From assembly GCA_021209875.1 (NCBI GenBank), contig JAGYVD010000002.1, positions 1 through 64,000 of the forward strand: a stretch of 64,000 nt of DNA. The letters are read 5' to 3'. The position numbers and the translations under genes are program-made. Source of the DNA: Rosellinia necatrix. Lineage: Eukaryota > Ascomycota > Sordariomycetes > Xylariales > Xylariaceae. Positions 50,356 through 62,418 of the stretch are shown in pieces. The notes beneath the pieces were generated by a model. It saw only the letters and a program-made list of their open reading frames with translations, was not told the origin of the DNA and did not search any database. The stretch's first letter is position 1, and the number at the start of each line of letters is the position of its first letter.

Positions 50356-52089
50356 AGTTGGACAAAACTAATAAATTTACATTAATTTAAATACTAAAAA
50401 AATTATTATTAGCAAATTTTTTTTAAATATTTTAATATATAAAACTGTTTTTAACTAAGTTAAATTTATTGTTTTAAAAAATAAATCGGTTAAACTTAAA
50501 AAAAACTAAGTTTATTTTTATATTAAAAAATACACAGAACTAAAAACTTAAAATATTTAAACATATAAAAAAAATAAATAATAAAAATTATTTAAAACTA
50601 GAAATATTATTTAGTAATAATTTTTATATTTATATAAAATTATAATCGATTATAAATCGGAAATATTAATTTGCTAAGCTAAAAAATAAATAAATTTATA
50701 GTTTTATTTAATATATTTATTTATAGTTATAAATATATATAAAAAGTTATTAATTAAAAAACATAAAACTATAAAACAGAAAAAAGCTTATTTTGTAGTA
50801 AAATATAAATTTTTATTAAATAATAAAACTTCTGCTTTATAGCTATATATAAAAATAATATATATAGTATAATCAACGCTAAAACTTTTAAAATAGTACT
50901 AGTAGTAAATACTTTAATAAAAACTATTAAAATTTATAAAAATATTAAGCTAAGTTAAATCTAAAAAAATAAAAATAGCAAAATATATATAAGCTTTTAA
51001 AAATTAATAATAATAACTTTTATAGTTGCAGCTACTGCTTTATTATTAGCAGAAACAGCTTTAGCTAAAACTAATAAATAACTTTTAATAAATATAACTA
51101 TTATAACTAATATAAAGTTTAATTTAAATCTTTTGTTAACCGCAGTAACAACTAATTTAATATTAAATATAAAAACAGTTGCATATTTAAATAAAATAAA
51201 TTACGTGTTAAACTTTATAATAACTTTTATAATAAACATATAAATAATTAATACGTTTAATATTATATAAAAAATATTAAATATAAAACAGTACGTTTAA
51301 ACATATTAATAAAAATATTTTTTTATAAACGTTATATTTAATATAATAATTAATTTAAAAGCGTTAAAAATTTTAAGCTAAACTTTTAATACTAGAAAAT
51401 AAACTTAAAGTTAAAAATACGTACTTTTTGCAGGTATTAAAAAACTAAGCGACTTTTTAAAATTATTACTAAAAAAATGTTTATAAATACGCTAAAAAAC
51501 GTTTAAAGCTTTCCGATTTATTAAAATAATTATATTTTATAATCTTTAAATAGATCGCAGAAAAATAAACATTTTATAGAAAAACAACTTAAAGTATTTT
51601 TGTTAATAATTAACAGAAAATTAAATTAAATTTAAAATAGTATTTTTTAATAAATAAAATATAAAAGTATTAAATAACATTTATAACAAGCTATATAAAA
51701 TAAGTCGACTATAATAAATAAATAAACAAATATTTTTTATTTATTTTGTTTTTATTATATAATAAAAATATATAAAATTAATAAAAACTAAATAATAATT
51801 AATTTTTAACAACTTAATAAAATAGTAGTTTTAAACAGTTATTTGTTATTTTTATAAAACAAAATAATTAAAAGCTTATTAAGCAAAAATATATTACAAT
51901 TATTAATACGACGGATTTTTTATTAATTTTTAATATATTTTAAATCTAGAAATATGTTTATAATAATTAATTCTTGCAGCTTAAAACAATTTAACGTAGC
52001 ATTAATAAAATATAATAATTTTTAGCATATATATAAAAATATATAGATTAACTGCTATATAAATATATATATTATTATTAATATTTTAT

Positions 52090-52440
52090 TAATAATGTTA
52101 TTATATACTCCGATAGTTATAAAAATTATTTTAAATATTTTAAACTAATTTTTATATTATTTCATGAAAAAACATTATAATATTTTCTATAAAACTTTTA
52201 TTAGTTATTTATTTATAAAATTTTTAAATTTTATATAAACGCTTTAAAACTGTTAATTACTGCTAAATAAATGTAAGCATTTTAATAATTAGTTTTTTAA
52301 AATATTACAAGTTTTTAAAAATATTTTAAAATAAACAGATTTTTTATAATCTGATTTTATATTACGCCTAGTTAGTAAAACTATTATAAAATTAAAAATT
52401 AACTTATTAATAAAAAATATAAAAAAAAATTTTAAATAAA
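52090..52440 (+). pseudogene. Gypsy reverse-transcriptase remnant, element 3
   Basis: Plus-strand text reads YSDSYKNYFKYFKLIFILF, then after RIP stops INALKLLITAK, then AF..LVF.NITSF and YITPS..NYYKI. The order matches fungal Gypsy RT ends: YSD..EEH..HL..VF.LF, VDALGL.T...RI.A...L.FP.TL..LE.YIG and IPYYAQL. It fixes element 3 on the plus strand. Confidence 0.65.
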
Positions 52441-53399
52441 AAAATATATTTATTACGTTTATAACATATATTATGAACTAATAAAAGCAGAAATAGTTTT
52501 GTTTAAAGCTATTTAAAATGCTATCTGTTATAAAATAATTTTATAATATTACGATTTAAAAAAACTGTTTTTTTTATAAATAAATAAAGCTAAAGAACGT
52601 GGTTTTAAAGTTATATTATTTTATATAAGCAAAAAATATAACTAAAAGCTTAAAAGCTTAATTTTATTAATATAAGTAAAACTAATTATATATTTAAATC
52701 GTAGTTTGTTGCAGGCTAAAACTAAATATAAATTATTTAAATTAAAAATAGTTTGTTTTATTTAAGCTGTTAAAAAACTATAAATAATAGTTTAATTTAA
52801 TAAAAACAACGTAATTATATTTATTAACTATTTAGCAACTAAAAATATAATTAATTAAATATTATTAAATATAGCTGCTATAAATTATATAAACATCCGA
52901 CTAGTTAACTTTTTAATATATTTTTTTAATATAGATTTTAAATATATTATTTGCTAAAAAATTAAATTATATATTAAACGTATTAAATAAACTTAAATTA
53001 ATATAAAACGCTATAAATAAAACAGGCAAGTTATAAAAATTAAAAAAAACCGGTAATATTAAACTTAGTATAAAATGTAGTAAAATATATAGTAGAAGCA
53101 GTAATAAACGATAAATAAAAAATAAAATTTAAAAAAAGTTATTAAACCGACGTACGGTATAACAAAATAGTAAATAAGCTAAATATTCCGGAATTTTGCC
53201 GGAACAATAAAAACGTTATAATATTTTTTAAACCTAGGCACTTTTTTTTTATTATAAATAGCTTAATTTATAATTAATATTAAAAAGCGAAATAATTATA
53301 TGTTCTGTATAATATAATTAAATAAATGTTTAAAGCTGTATATAATAATAAATATTACGCTGGTTTAGAAAAAATAATAAAAAATCTCGAAAAGTTTTT

Positions 53400-53620
53400 T
53401 ATTTACTGCAAATCTTAGTTAATTAAAAAATACGTTAAATATTGTTTAAGTTGCAATTTTAATCGTATAAACCGATTTAAACTAATATGTTTAAAAAAAC
53501 ATGTTGTTTATATAAATAATAACAATCGACTTTATATTAGAACTACCTCCGGTAAATATTAAAAATATTTTATAGCAGTTAATAAATAAAAAGTACTATA
53601 ATATATATAATTATATAATA
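53400..53620 (+). pseudogene. Gypsy integrase remnant, element 3
   Basis: Plus-strand translation gives KYVKYCLSCNFNRINRFK, the Cys-x2-Cys half of the integrase zinc finger, followed at the normal distance by IDFILELPP, the start of the catalytic core (first Asp retained). Confidence 0.7.
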
Positions 53621-54478
53621 ACCGTGTTATATTATATATTTAAGCGGAGCCTGTTTATTTTTAAAAATAAAAAATATATAACTAAAAATTAAACTAATAT
53701 ATTTATAAAATAATTGCTAATAAGCGATTAAAAAAATTTTAAAAACATTATTTCCGACTAAAACTAAAAATTTATATTTAACTTTTAAAAAAAAATATAA
53801 AAAGCTTTAGGTATAAAACTATTAATAATTATAACGTATTACTTTTAAAATAACAGATTATTAAAAAAAACTAAATAATTAAATTAACAATATATTATTA
53901 TAACTTTAAAAGTTTTAAGTTTAATTAAGTTAACTTATATTTAGTACTACAGTAAAACTTTAATACAGCGTAATTATAAGCGATATAGTTTATTCTGCAC
54001 GAACAGCTATTTAGATTTAAATTACCGGGACTTTTAGACTTTATTACTAATTAGTTTAATTAACCAAGCATAAAACAGGTAAAAATTTTAAAAAACTATT
54101 TTAAATAAAACGCTAAGCTAGCAATAAATTTTGCTATAGCATAAGCTAAAAAATATTATAACAGCAAATATTATATATTATAATTTATTTCTAGCGAAAA
54201 AATATTATTACGTTTATATAACAGATATTATTTATTAAACAAGCTTTTAAAAAAGTATTTATAATAACACGCAGAACTTTAAACAATAAAAAAAAAAGTT
54301 AAAAATTTAGCTTATAAATTAAACTTTTTAAAACATTATAAAATCTACTTAGTAATATTAGTAGCTTATTTAAAACATATATGCAGCTAAAATAATTTTT
54401 TTAAACAAACTAGACTAGCGCTTAAGCTAGTAGAAATTAATTAATATAAACATTTGAATAGTAATAACAAAAAAATAT

Positions 54479-54682
54479 TGATACGCGCGCGTAGAGGGAG
54501 CGCTTACATAAGCCCCTCTACTTGGGGTGCTGTGGCCCGTGGCCACACGCACAACCTAATTGGGCCTAGCTCCATGTATGTGGGCCCTAGCCCACACCTA
54601 GGTAAAACTTTAGCTTAGCCTAGATTTGCTAGATCTTCATCTTTTATAATACACACTTTACACCCCCAGGGTGCACCTCTCA
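54479..54682. mobile_element. solo LTR, almost un-RIPed, inside element 3
   Basis: 204 bp, TGATACGCGCGC...CACCTCTCA, with exact 5-bp duplication AATAT at 54474-54478 and 54683-54687. It contains three hairpins: GTAGAGGG/CCCTCTAC (54491-54521), TGTGGCC-CGT-GGCCACA (54531-54547) and TGTGGGC-CCTA-GCCCACA (54579-54596). High GC in a destroyed neighbourhood points to late insertion, or to being too short for RIP. Confidence 0.82.
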
Positions 54683-54953
54683 AATATATAAAGTTAAACA
54701 AATTTTTAAACACCGCGTTAAAAAAAAAAAACAGATTTAATTATTTAATTAAATAATAAAGCTAGAAATATAAATATAATTAATAGTATACTAAAAACTA
54801 ATTATATTATTTAAAAAAAGTAATAAACAATTATTAAAAAAAAAACAGCTTTTGTTTTAAAATAAAAAGAGAGATTAAACATAAAAAACGGCCTTATAAA
54901 ACAACTTAACGTATTACTAAAAACAGTAGCTGTTTTTCTATCCGCCGGCATTT

Positions 54954-55156
54954 TAATAAAGTTTTTAAAAAGGCCTATATTAATCAAGCCAATAGCTTAT
55001 GCATTATTAGATTAGATAGGTTGCACAGGCTACGGCTGGCAACAGGTGGCCCACGGCCACCCCTGCAGGGGTTAATTCTAGACTTACTAGAATTCCCCAC
55101 TTAGCAGAGGAATTAATAGAAGCATTTTTCTTTCTACCCTTATACCAATCTTCTTA
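54954..55156 (+). repeat. right LTR of element 3
   Basis: 203 bp. The outer 160 bp are GC-normal; the first 40 bp are AT-converted relative to the left copy (TAATAAAGTTTTT against TGATAGAGTCCCC). Confidence 0.9.
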
Positions 55157-57619
55157 AAGTTTTAAAAAAATAAAGACTTTTTAAGCTTATATTTTTAATA
55201 ATTAGTATAACTTTTAATTAAATAATTTTTATTATATTTAGTTTAAAATATTTTAAGCTTATAATTTTTTTTTGCTGTATTTAATTAAATTAATTGTTAC
55301 TGCGTTTTTATTTTTTAATTTATTAGTTTTTTTTAAATAATATTTTTTAATGTTTAAAATGTTTTAATAAATTTTCTGCTTTATTTATTAAAATTTTAAA
55401 AACTTAATATTTAAGTTTTTAATTGTTTAAAAATAAAATTGTTTATATAAAAATTTATTAGCACGTTATAATAATTATAATATTTTTTTAATAATTACGT
55501 TATATTTTATATTAATAATTATTAAAAAGCCTTTTATATAGTTTTTTATATTTTAAAATATAATTTTAAAGCTAAATTTATTTATTAAATTAAATTACTG
55601 TTATATTTAATAATAATAGCTGGTTTAAAACTTATTATAGTTTTAAGTTTTAAATATTTTATTATTTATACAGCAAAAATTATATTAATTAAAATATATA
55701 TATCTGCTTTTATATTAACTAAAGCTTTAATAAATAATATAAATTTATTATTTATTATAATATAATTTATAAAAGCAGGTTTTTTTAATATACTTTTAAA
55801 AAATTAAACAAGTTTTTTATATTATATTATATTAAGTGTTAATATTTTTGCTTAAAAAAAATTTAATTCTTTTAAGCTGTTTTTATTTTTATTTTTTATT
55901 TGTGTTTATTTTTTTATATAATCTATTTTTATAGTTTTTATAAAAATAATATTAATATATATATTATTTAATTAATTAAAATCGTTTTTATAAAAATAAT
56001 CGTTGCTATAATATTTTTATTTATAATAAATAAAACATTTGTTTTTAAAATAAAAACTTTAAATTAATTTAGTTTTAATTTAACGTAAATTTTTATTTTA
56101 TTTTTCTTTATTTAATAGCTGTTATTTTTTATTATTGTTTTATAGTTAATAAATACTTTTTAATTAAAAACTACTTTTAGCAGCTATAATTAAAACTTTT
56201 TATTTTTTTTTTTTTTATGTTTTGCTTTTTTTAAAGCTTTATTTTAAATAAAGTTTTTTATTATTAATAATTATATAATTATATATATTTATAATAAATA
56301 AAAAATTTATTATATTATTATATAGTTTATTTATATAAAGTTTATTTAAACGTTTAAACAATTTATTACATATGTTCTGCTTAAAGTTTTTCGGGTTAAC
56401 TTTTGCTATGCTAGCTTAATAAGCAAATTTAATATAAAATAAAATAAACTTGTTGTTTATTATTATTTTTAAGTTTTAATATTTAACTTTAGTTTTTTAT
56501 ATTTATTAAAATTATTATAAAACAAAAATAAACAATTTAATATTTTTAATTAGTTTTTAATATTAGTTTATTATAATTATTAATAATAAACAGCATAAAA
56601 TTTTTAAAAGCTTTGCTTTTTATACAACTAATAATATAATCGATTTTTTTAATTTATATTAAAAATAGTTGCTATTTTTAATAAGTTTGTTTTTAAAACA
56701 TAAACTAATATTTAAACTTTATTTTTAATTTATTTTTATTAATTTTTACTTATAAATATAAAAGTTTAGCGGCTTTAAAAATTAATTTTAATTTTTTTAA
56801 TATATTACAAGTTTAAAGTTTTTAAACAACTATTAAGTTTATTTAATTAAACAAATATTATAATAATCTAGTTTTTAAAATTTTAATTTTTTATTAGCTT
56901 TAATTAAAGCTTAGTTTAAATTAGCTTTAATTTTTTATTTTTAAGCCGAATTAATTTATTTAGCGTATTATTTATATAAAATTATTATTAATATTATTAA
57001 TTATATTAATAATATTTTTAAAATATTTTAAACAGCGTTTATAAATAAAAACAATATTTAAACTTATAATATATATTTTAAAATAGTTTTAAATTAATTT
57101 TATAAATTATTAAAAGTTTATAAAGCTGTTTTATAAAAAACGCATATTTTTTTTTGTTTATTATTATTATAAAAACTATTTTTGTTTATTTATTTTATAA
57201 AATTTTTATAAAGTTTTATAAAAGCTAGCTGTACACGTGCTTTAGTTATTACTGCTAATAATATAATTTTAGTACAAAAGTATTAATATGTCTGTTTTTT
57301 TGTTTTTTTATTTTTATTATAGCTTTTATTTTTTTAGTTGGAGCGCCTGGCTATATTAGTATTATTAGCTTATATTAACAACTTTATAAACTTTAAAAAC
57401 TAGCGCTAAAGTTTACAGTAATTATATTAGGCATTATTATATAAAACTAGTTTATTTAAGTCGTTTTTTTTAAAACATATTTATTGTTTAACCTTTACTA
57501 AAAAAATTAAATTATTTTTTTTTATTATAATATTTTAATAAATTAATTAATTAATTAATTATTTAATTAGTTAAAAAAATTTAACGTTTTTTTAAACAAT
57601 AAAAAATAAACTTTAGTTT

Positions 57620-57889
57620 TATAATAACTATAATAATAGCAGTTAAAACAGAGCCCAACTATACTTATATATTAAAAAAAAAAACTAAAGTTAAAAAAAA
57701 AAAAAAACTATATATAAAGCCGACGGCCAGAATTTCTACTTGTATATACTACTAGCTATTTACTACATAACTAGCCTACCGCATTTACTACCTTATACTT
57801 ATACCTATTTAGCCGGAGAACTAATCAAGGGCCGCCAGGCCACTTATTTATGCAGCTAATCAAAACTATCATGGCTGTAGGTCATAACA
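57620..57889 (-). repeat. right LTR of element 2
   Basis: 270 bp. The inner part is RIPed; the outer 130 bp (CCGGAGAACTAATCAAGGGC onward) are preserved. Confidence 0.9.
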
Positions 57890-58063
57890 TTTATAAGCTA
57901 AAAAAAAAACTTAACAAAAAAATTATTTAATATAAAACACAATAAATAGTTTAAAGCTTTAAATAAATAAAAAAAGCTAAATTATAACAAAATTTTTATA
58001 TTAGTAATAAAACTAATAAGCTATAAAATAATTTTTGTTATTATAGCAGCTTTAAACTTAAAA

Positions 58064-58470
58064 TTTAAACAAATAAACATTAAAACAGCGTTTTTATATA
58101 AATTAATAAAAAAAAAAATTTATATTAAACAACTATTAAAATTTAATAACACTTTTAATTATATATACTGTTTAAATAAAATATTTTATAAATTAAAACA
58201 GTTTTTAAAAATTTAATATAATATTTTTTCCGCGTTTTTAAAAAACTAAGCTTTATATTATTAAATATAAACGTTTAAATATTTATTAAAAGCTATTTAT
58301 ATATAATAGTATATATAAATAATTTATTAATAGCTAGATTTTTAAAATTAAAAATTAATCAGCTTAAGCAAACGTTAAATAAACGTTTTAAAATAATAGA
58401 CTTAAGCCTGTGTTTATATTATTTAAAAATAATAGTTTAAAAAAACTGTTTTAACCGGACAATTTATTTA
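58064..58470 (+). pseudogene. Copia reverse-transcriptase remnant, element 1
   Basis: Plus-strand text FKQINIKTAFLYKLI..IYIKQ matches the Copia block Q.DVKTAFLYG.I...VYV.QP. Further on come LNKIFYKLKQ (LNKALYGLKQ) and YINNLLIAR (YVDDLLIAG with both Asp turned to Asn by RIP), then LKQTLNKRFKIIDLS..YYL (L...F.M.DLG...YYLG). RNase H tail text ILTAEQIINKFIKTLL occurs at about 59170-59220. The order is right for Copia pol on the plus strand. Confidence 0.82.
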
Positions 58471-60402
58471 AAATAAAACGTTTATATTAAAAAATATTAA
58501 AAAGCTTTTATATATAAGAATATATTTTAAACGTTATTTTTATAAAAATAAAATTATTTAAATTTTTATTTATAAATTTTATTATATTTAATAAAAATAA
58601 AACTTAATATATAAAAACTATCGGCTTATTAATATATATTATATTTAAAACAAAACTAAATATTATATTTTTAATCTTATTTTATCGTTGTTTTTAATAA
58701 AATTTAATAAAAACTATATTATAACTATTAAATATATATTTAAATATTTAAAAAAATAGCGGACTTAAAATTAATTTATTATAAAGTTTTAAAAGTTTTG
58801 CCAGCTATATTAATATTAACTATATTAAAAACTAAAAAACTTAAAAATTAACTTTTAATTATATTTTTCTAATAAGTAATAATATTATTAATTAAAGCTT
58901 AAAATCATAAGCTATTATATTTTTATTATTTTATAAAACAGAATATATTAATTAAACGCAAGCTATTAAAAAAACTATTTAATTATAGCTAATGCTAAAA
59001 AGTTAAATATTAATAATAAAATTAAAACAATTATTATTTATAGCAACAATTAAAAAGCTATAATATTAGCTAACAATTTATTATATTATGCTAATATTAA
59101 ATATATAACTATTTAATTAAAATTTATTTATAAATAATAAGCTGTTAAAAACGTTAAATTATAGTTTATATTAACAGCAGAACAAATTATTAATAAATTT
59201 ATTAAAACATTATTAAAAATAAATTTTTATTTTTATAAAGCTATAAGCTTAAAATAAATAAATATTATATTATTAATAAAACTAAAATTTAAACTTTATT
59301 ATATAATTAAACAGTATTAATACTATAAAAACTTTTTAATAAAAATATTTTATAATTTATTTTAATATAAATAGCTTAATTAAAACTTTTAAATATTTAT
59401 AACTAATTTTATTTAACTTTTATTATTTTTTATTTTATAAACCGCTTTAAAGCTTTTTAATTATTAATAGAACAAAACCTATAATATTTATTAATATTAA
59501 TTATTTTAATATATTAAAAAATTATTTTTAACATAAAAACAATAAGCAATTAATTAGCTTTAATGCTTAATTAGTTTTATAAGCCCGCTGTAGCTATAAA
59601 TATATTATATATTTATTTAAAAGCTATTTTTTTTATATATTAGCAAAAAAAAATTAAAAAGCTTATAAAAAATACCGGACGTGTTTATTTAAAATATTTT
59701 TAATATATTTTACTACGTTAAAAAACCGGAAATATATATAAATAAGCTTATTTAACGTATTATAAAATATTTAGCTAAAAAATAATAAAAAAAAAAGCGT
59801 TTAACACGCGTTTATTATAATAATAATTATTAATTTAACCAAAAAAAAAAACATAATATTTTAAAACTATAACTTTATGCTTAAAATATTAAAAATATTA
59901 CAAGTAAAAAATATATTTTAAAATAAACAAAAAGCTTTTTTAAACTATTTATAATAAAAAATCAGACCTTTTAAAATTTAATATAACTTAAATTAAACAT
60001 ATATTAACTAGAACTTCTGCTTAATATATATAATATTTTATATTAAAAACTAAATATAATTAAAAACTTATTTTTTAAAAAAATTTAACTTTTGCTTAAA
60101 AAACTATATATAACTAGCATATCAATAATTTATTTAAAAATATATTAGCACATATTTTAAGTTTTTTTTTTTTTTACAAAAGTTTTTATAAGTTAAACCA
60201 TAATTAAAAACATTATAACTAAATATTAAAATAATATTACAAAATATAAAAAATATTAAAAAAAAAAAAAATAATAATATCGGTTAAATAAAAGTTATAT
60301 ATATTATATATATAAAACTTTAGTTCAAACTTAATATAAAACTTTAAAATAGTTTTTTAAAACTTTTTATAAAAAATATAAACGGTCTAAAATAAATAAA
60401 AG

Positions 60403-60540
60403 TATTAAATATATATAGGTTATTTTATACCTCCAGATATATATTTTATTAAATATCCCAGGTTTTTTAACCTATTTTTATAACTAATTCTATACTTTAA
60501 ATATATCTTTAACCATCATGATGATCCACTTCTTTTAACA
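60403..60540 (+). repeat. right LTR of element 1
   Basis: 138 bp. The inner 70 bp are AT-converted, while the final 60 bp (ATCTTTAACCATCATGATGA region) are intact; followed at once by ACTAT. Confidence 0.9.
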
Positions 60541-61323
60541 ACTATATTAACCAATATTATGCACTTAAACTTGTCTATATGTTGTATTGAATGTGTATAT
60601 GCCCCCCTGACCGGACCATTTAGACATTACTGTCTTGGTTCCTGTAAGAGCTAAGAGTTCAGCCTTGACTAAGTATACGACTAACTACTGACCCTCAAAC
60701 GGTCTGTTTAGTAACGTTTCAATTTTGCTATAGAAATAGTGATATTATGTTGATGTCATAGTTTTAGAAAATACCTTAGATTGAGGCGTAATAGTGTGAC
60801 ATCAGCAAGTAGGTAAGCGAATATAGAGTATTGATATGACCGCACCGGCACCTGAAGGGTTTTATCACTTTTATACATTATTGCTCTTGTCTATTGAATA
60901 CCACGGACACCTGTATTTGGAAATTTAGGTGTTAGTCCTCGTTCTAACGGCATCGCTACTGTTACCAAGAACACGTAATTCACTTCAACATGGAGTTTCT
61001 TCATTCTGTACAACTGTCTTATGGAGATTTCATATGCATCGAGTAACAGTTATCCTCATGATGTAAAGTACATTCATTCATTCATTCATTCATTCATATG
61101 CATCGAGTATGTCAACCGTCAAATATGTAACAGCATCGGTTAGCACCTCAGTAATAGTCATAAATGCAGTAGAACGACAACGTGGAGCTATAAGTTTTAG
61201 GATGCGAGAGTATTATCATAGACAAACCGAGCGCTGCGAAAGAGCTTAGCCTTAAATAGTATTCGATAAATTAAACTCTCACGCCGTTAGTATCACCCCA
61301 GAAGAGCAAATACCGTACAATAT
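60541..61323. other. intergenic with (CATT)n microsatellite
   Basis: Unique normal-GC DNA right of the nest. A CATT microsatellite of nearly seven units lies at 61071-61097. No gene recognised. Confidence 0.6.
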
Positions 61324-62418
61324 CTATCCAACACTGTAATTTCCTCCGACGCTGAAATTGCCTAAGTTCTGGACGCCCCGGCCGTGAAATACCATGCCAC
61401 CTATCACCCGTGGTCCGGGCGAATCAGCCGGCTCGGCTTCCACGGCCTCGGTTTCCACGGCCTCGGCTGCTGCAGCCTCCTCGGGGTCGATGTATGACAG
61501 GAGCTCCTTGGCGCAGGCCGCGGCGGCGGCGGAGGCGTAACGCTGCCAGCCCTGCGCCTTGTGCGCGTCCGCATAGTCGGATATGCCGCGGATGACGAGC
61601 GCCTCGTATTCGGTCATCAGACCTGCCGCTTCCATCTCAAAACAGAGCACGGGATAGCCCACGCGACGTACGATGTCGTCCCTCGCCGCCGCGTCTTTGA
61701 TGACGCTGTCGCCCGAGGCGATCAGCCCGTAGTGAATCTCGGGGCCCTCGGACAGACGCGGCTGTCGCCGGATGGGCCGGCGAAGACCGCTGTGTACGGC
61801 GCGCGTTAGGGCGTTGGGCGAATGCTGGTAATCCGCAGGGAAGAGGAGGTCGGCTTCGGACGGCTTTTTGTATATTGCCGTACCTGGCCATCTCTTGAAC
61901 ATAATTTCCAAGTACTCTCCAATCTTCTTGTCTCGGCCTATATGATCGGATTTCATCTTTTGAGCGGCGTTCATGAGGAGTGTAGGTGGTTGGCGAATAC
62001 CGCCCTTCATCTCAAACCCTGAGCTCGTCTGTTTCCCTAAATCGTACTGAACGACGCCCCCATGTCGTCCTTCCGGCATGCTAATGACTACATCACCTAG
62101 GCGGATATCGTTGTCGCCGCTGGGAACTCCACCGCCGATCCCTACGAACAGTCGCCACTTGATCGAAGGAAATGAGCGCGACATGTTTGTGGCAACAGTT
62201 GCGGCGGCACCCTTCCCCTGCTGACCCGGTAGGCATGCTAGAACCACATTATGACCTTGCATCTTGCCGAGTGTATAACAATTGGGGTCCCTCGGTTGAG
62301 TTTTCAGGTTGGGGTGCTCCTCATCCAGCATATAGCGAACAGCATTCCTTTCTACGTCCATGGCGCATAATATGGCAACCGTATAGGAAGCGTGGCTATT
62401 CTGGGTTGAGGGCGTCAT
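61324..62418 (-). CDS. PNP/UDP-phosphorylase-domain effector with C-terminal amyloid-like motif
   Basis: Single exon, 364 residues from the ATG at 62418; an in-frame ATG at 62514 adds 32 residues, but relatives begin near SYTVAILCA, so the inner start is preferred. The nucleoside-phosphorylase fold is marked by YTVAILCAMDVE, FVGIGGGVPSG (phosphate/nucleoside loop), HYGLIASGDSVIKD, CFEMEAAGL (purine-site Glu) and IRGISDYAD. A low-complexity Ala/Glu linker follows (about 310-338). The last 22 residues hold HGRGVQNLGNFSVGGN, which repeats the start of the neighbouring NLR. In fungal immunity-like systems PNP_UDP proteins act as NLR effectors or effector domains. The inferred role is to be triggered by motif templating from the NLR. 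Cytosolic, no signal peptide. Confidence 0.88.
   Translation of the reverse strand: MTPSTQNSHASYTVAILCAMDVERNAVRYMLDEEHPNLKTQPRDPNCYTLGKMQGHNVVLACLPGQQGKGAAATVATNMSRSFPSIKWRLFVGIGGGVPSGDNDIRLGDVVISMPEGRHGGVVQYDLGKQTSSGFEMKGGIRQPPTLLMNAAQKMKSDHIGRDKKIGEYLEIMFKRWPGTAIYKKPSEADLLFPADYQHSPNALTRAVHSGLRRPIRRQPRLSEGPEIHYGLIASGDSVIKDAAARDDIVRRVGYPVLCFEMEAAGLMTEYEALVIRGISDYADAHKAQGWQRYASAAAAACAKELLSYIDPEEAAAAEAVETEAVEAEPADSPGPRVIGGMVFHGRGVQNLGNFSVGGNYSVG

Larger units (their letters stand above)
40344..55156 (+). mobile_element. nested element 3: Ty3/Gypsy LTR retrotransposon
   Basis: Direct LTRs of 203 bp at 40344-40546 and 54954-55156. The left begins TGATAGAGTCCCC. Both end TTA, where a terminal CA has probably become TA. 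The target duplication AAGTT is exact at 40339-40343 and 55157-55161. It lies inside element 2. Without element 4 it is about 7.9 kb, including a 204-bp solo LTR. Plus-strand reverse transcriptase (about 52090-52440) and integrase (about 53400-53620) remnants give orientation and class. Confidence 0.9.
36369..57889 (-). mobile_element. nested element 2: Ty3/Gypsy LTR retrotransposon
   Basis: LTRs of exactly 270 bp at 36369-36638 and 57620-57889, TGTAATAGCTGC...GTCATAACA. The target duplication TTTAT is exact at 36364-36368 and 57890-57894. It lies inside element 1 and interrupts its pol. Subtracting element 3 leaves about 6.7 kb. The body is T-rich on the plus strand, and a Gypsy reverse-transcriptase tail is readable on the minus strand at about 39240-39360. 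An A-run adjoins the left LTR when read on the minus strand, as a polypurine tract would. Confidence 0.9.
32191..60540 (+). mobile_element. nested element 1: Ty1/Copia LTR retrotransposon (outermost)
   Basis: Matching 138-bp LTRs at 32191-32328 and 60403-60540, in direct orientation, begin TGTCAAATATATG and end TTTTAACA. The target duplication ACTAT is exact at 32186-32190 and 60541-60545. It spans 28,350 bp, but removing the insertion of element 2 leaves about 6.8 kb. Orientation and class come from a primer site matching initiator tRNA-Met and from plus-strand reverse transcriptase remnants at 58064-58470. The body is A-rich on the plus strand and RIP-destroyed. It must be the first of the four to have arrived. 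Confidence 0.92.

Noticed and set aside
32191..60540. A Starship-type giant element or an AT-rich centromere-like block
   Set aside because: No tyrosine-recombinase (DUF3435) captain gene is visible, and all boundaries are explained by four LTR pairs with target duplications.
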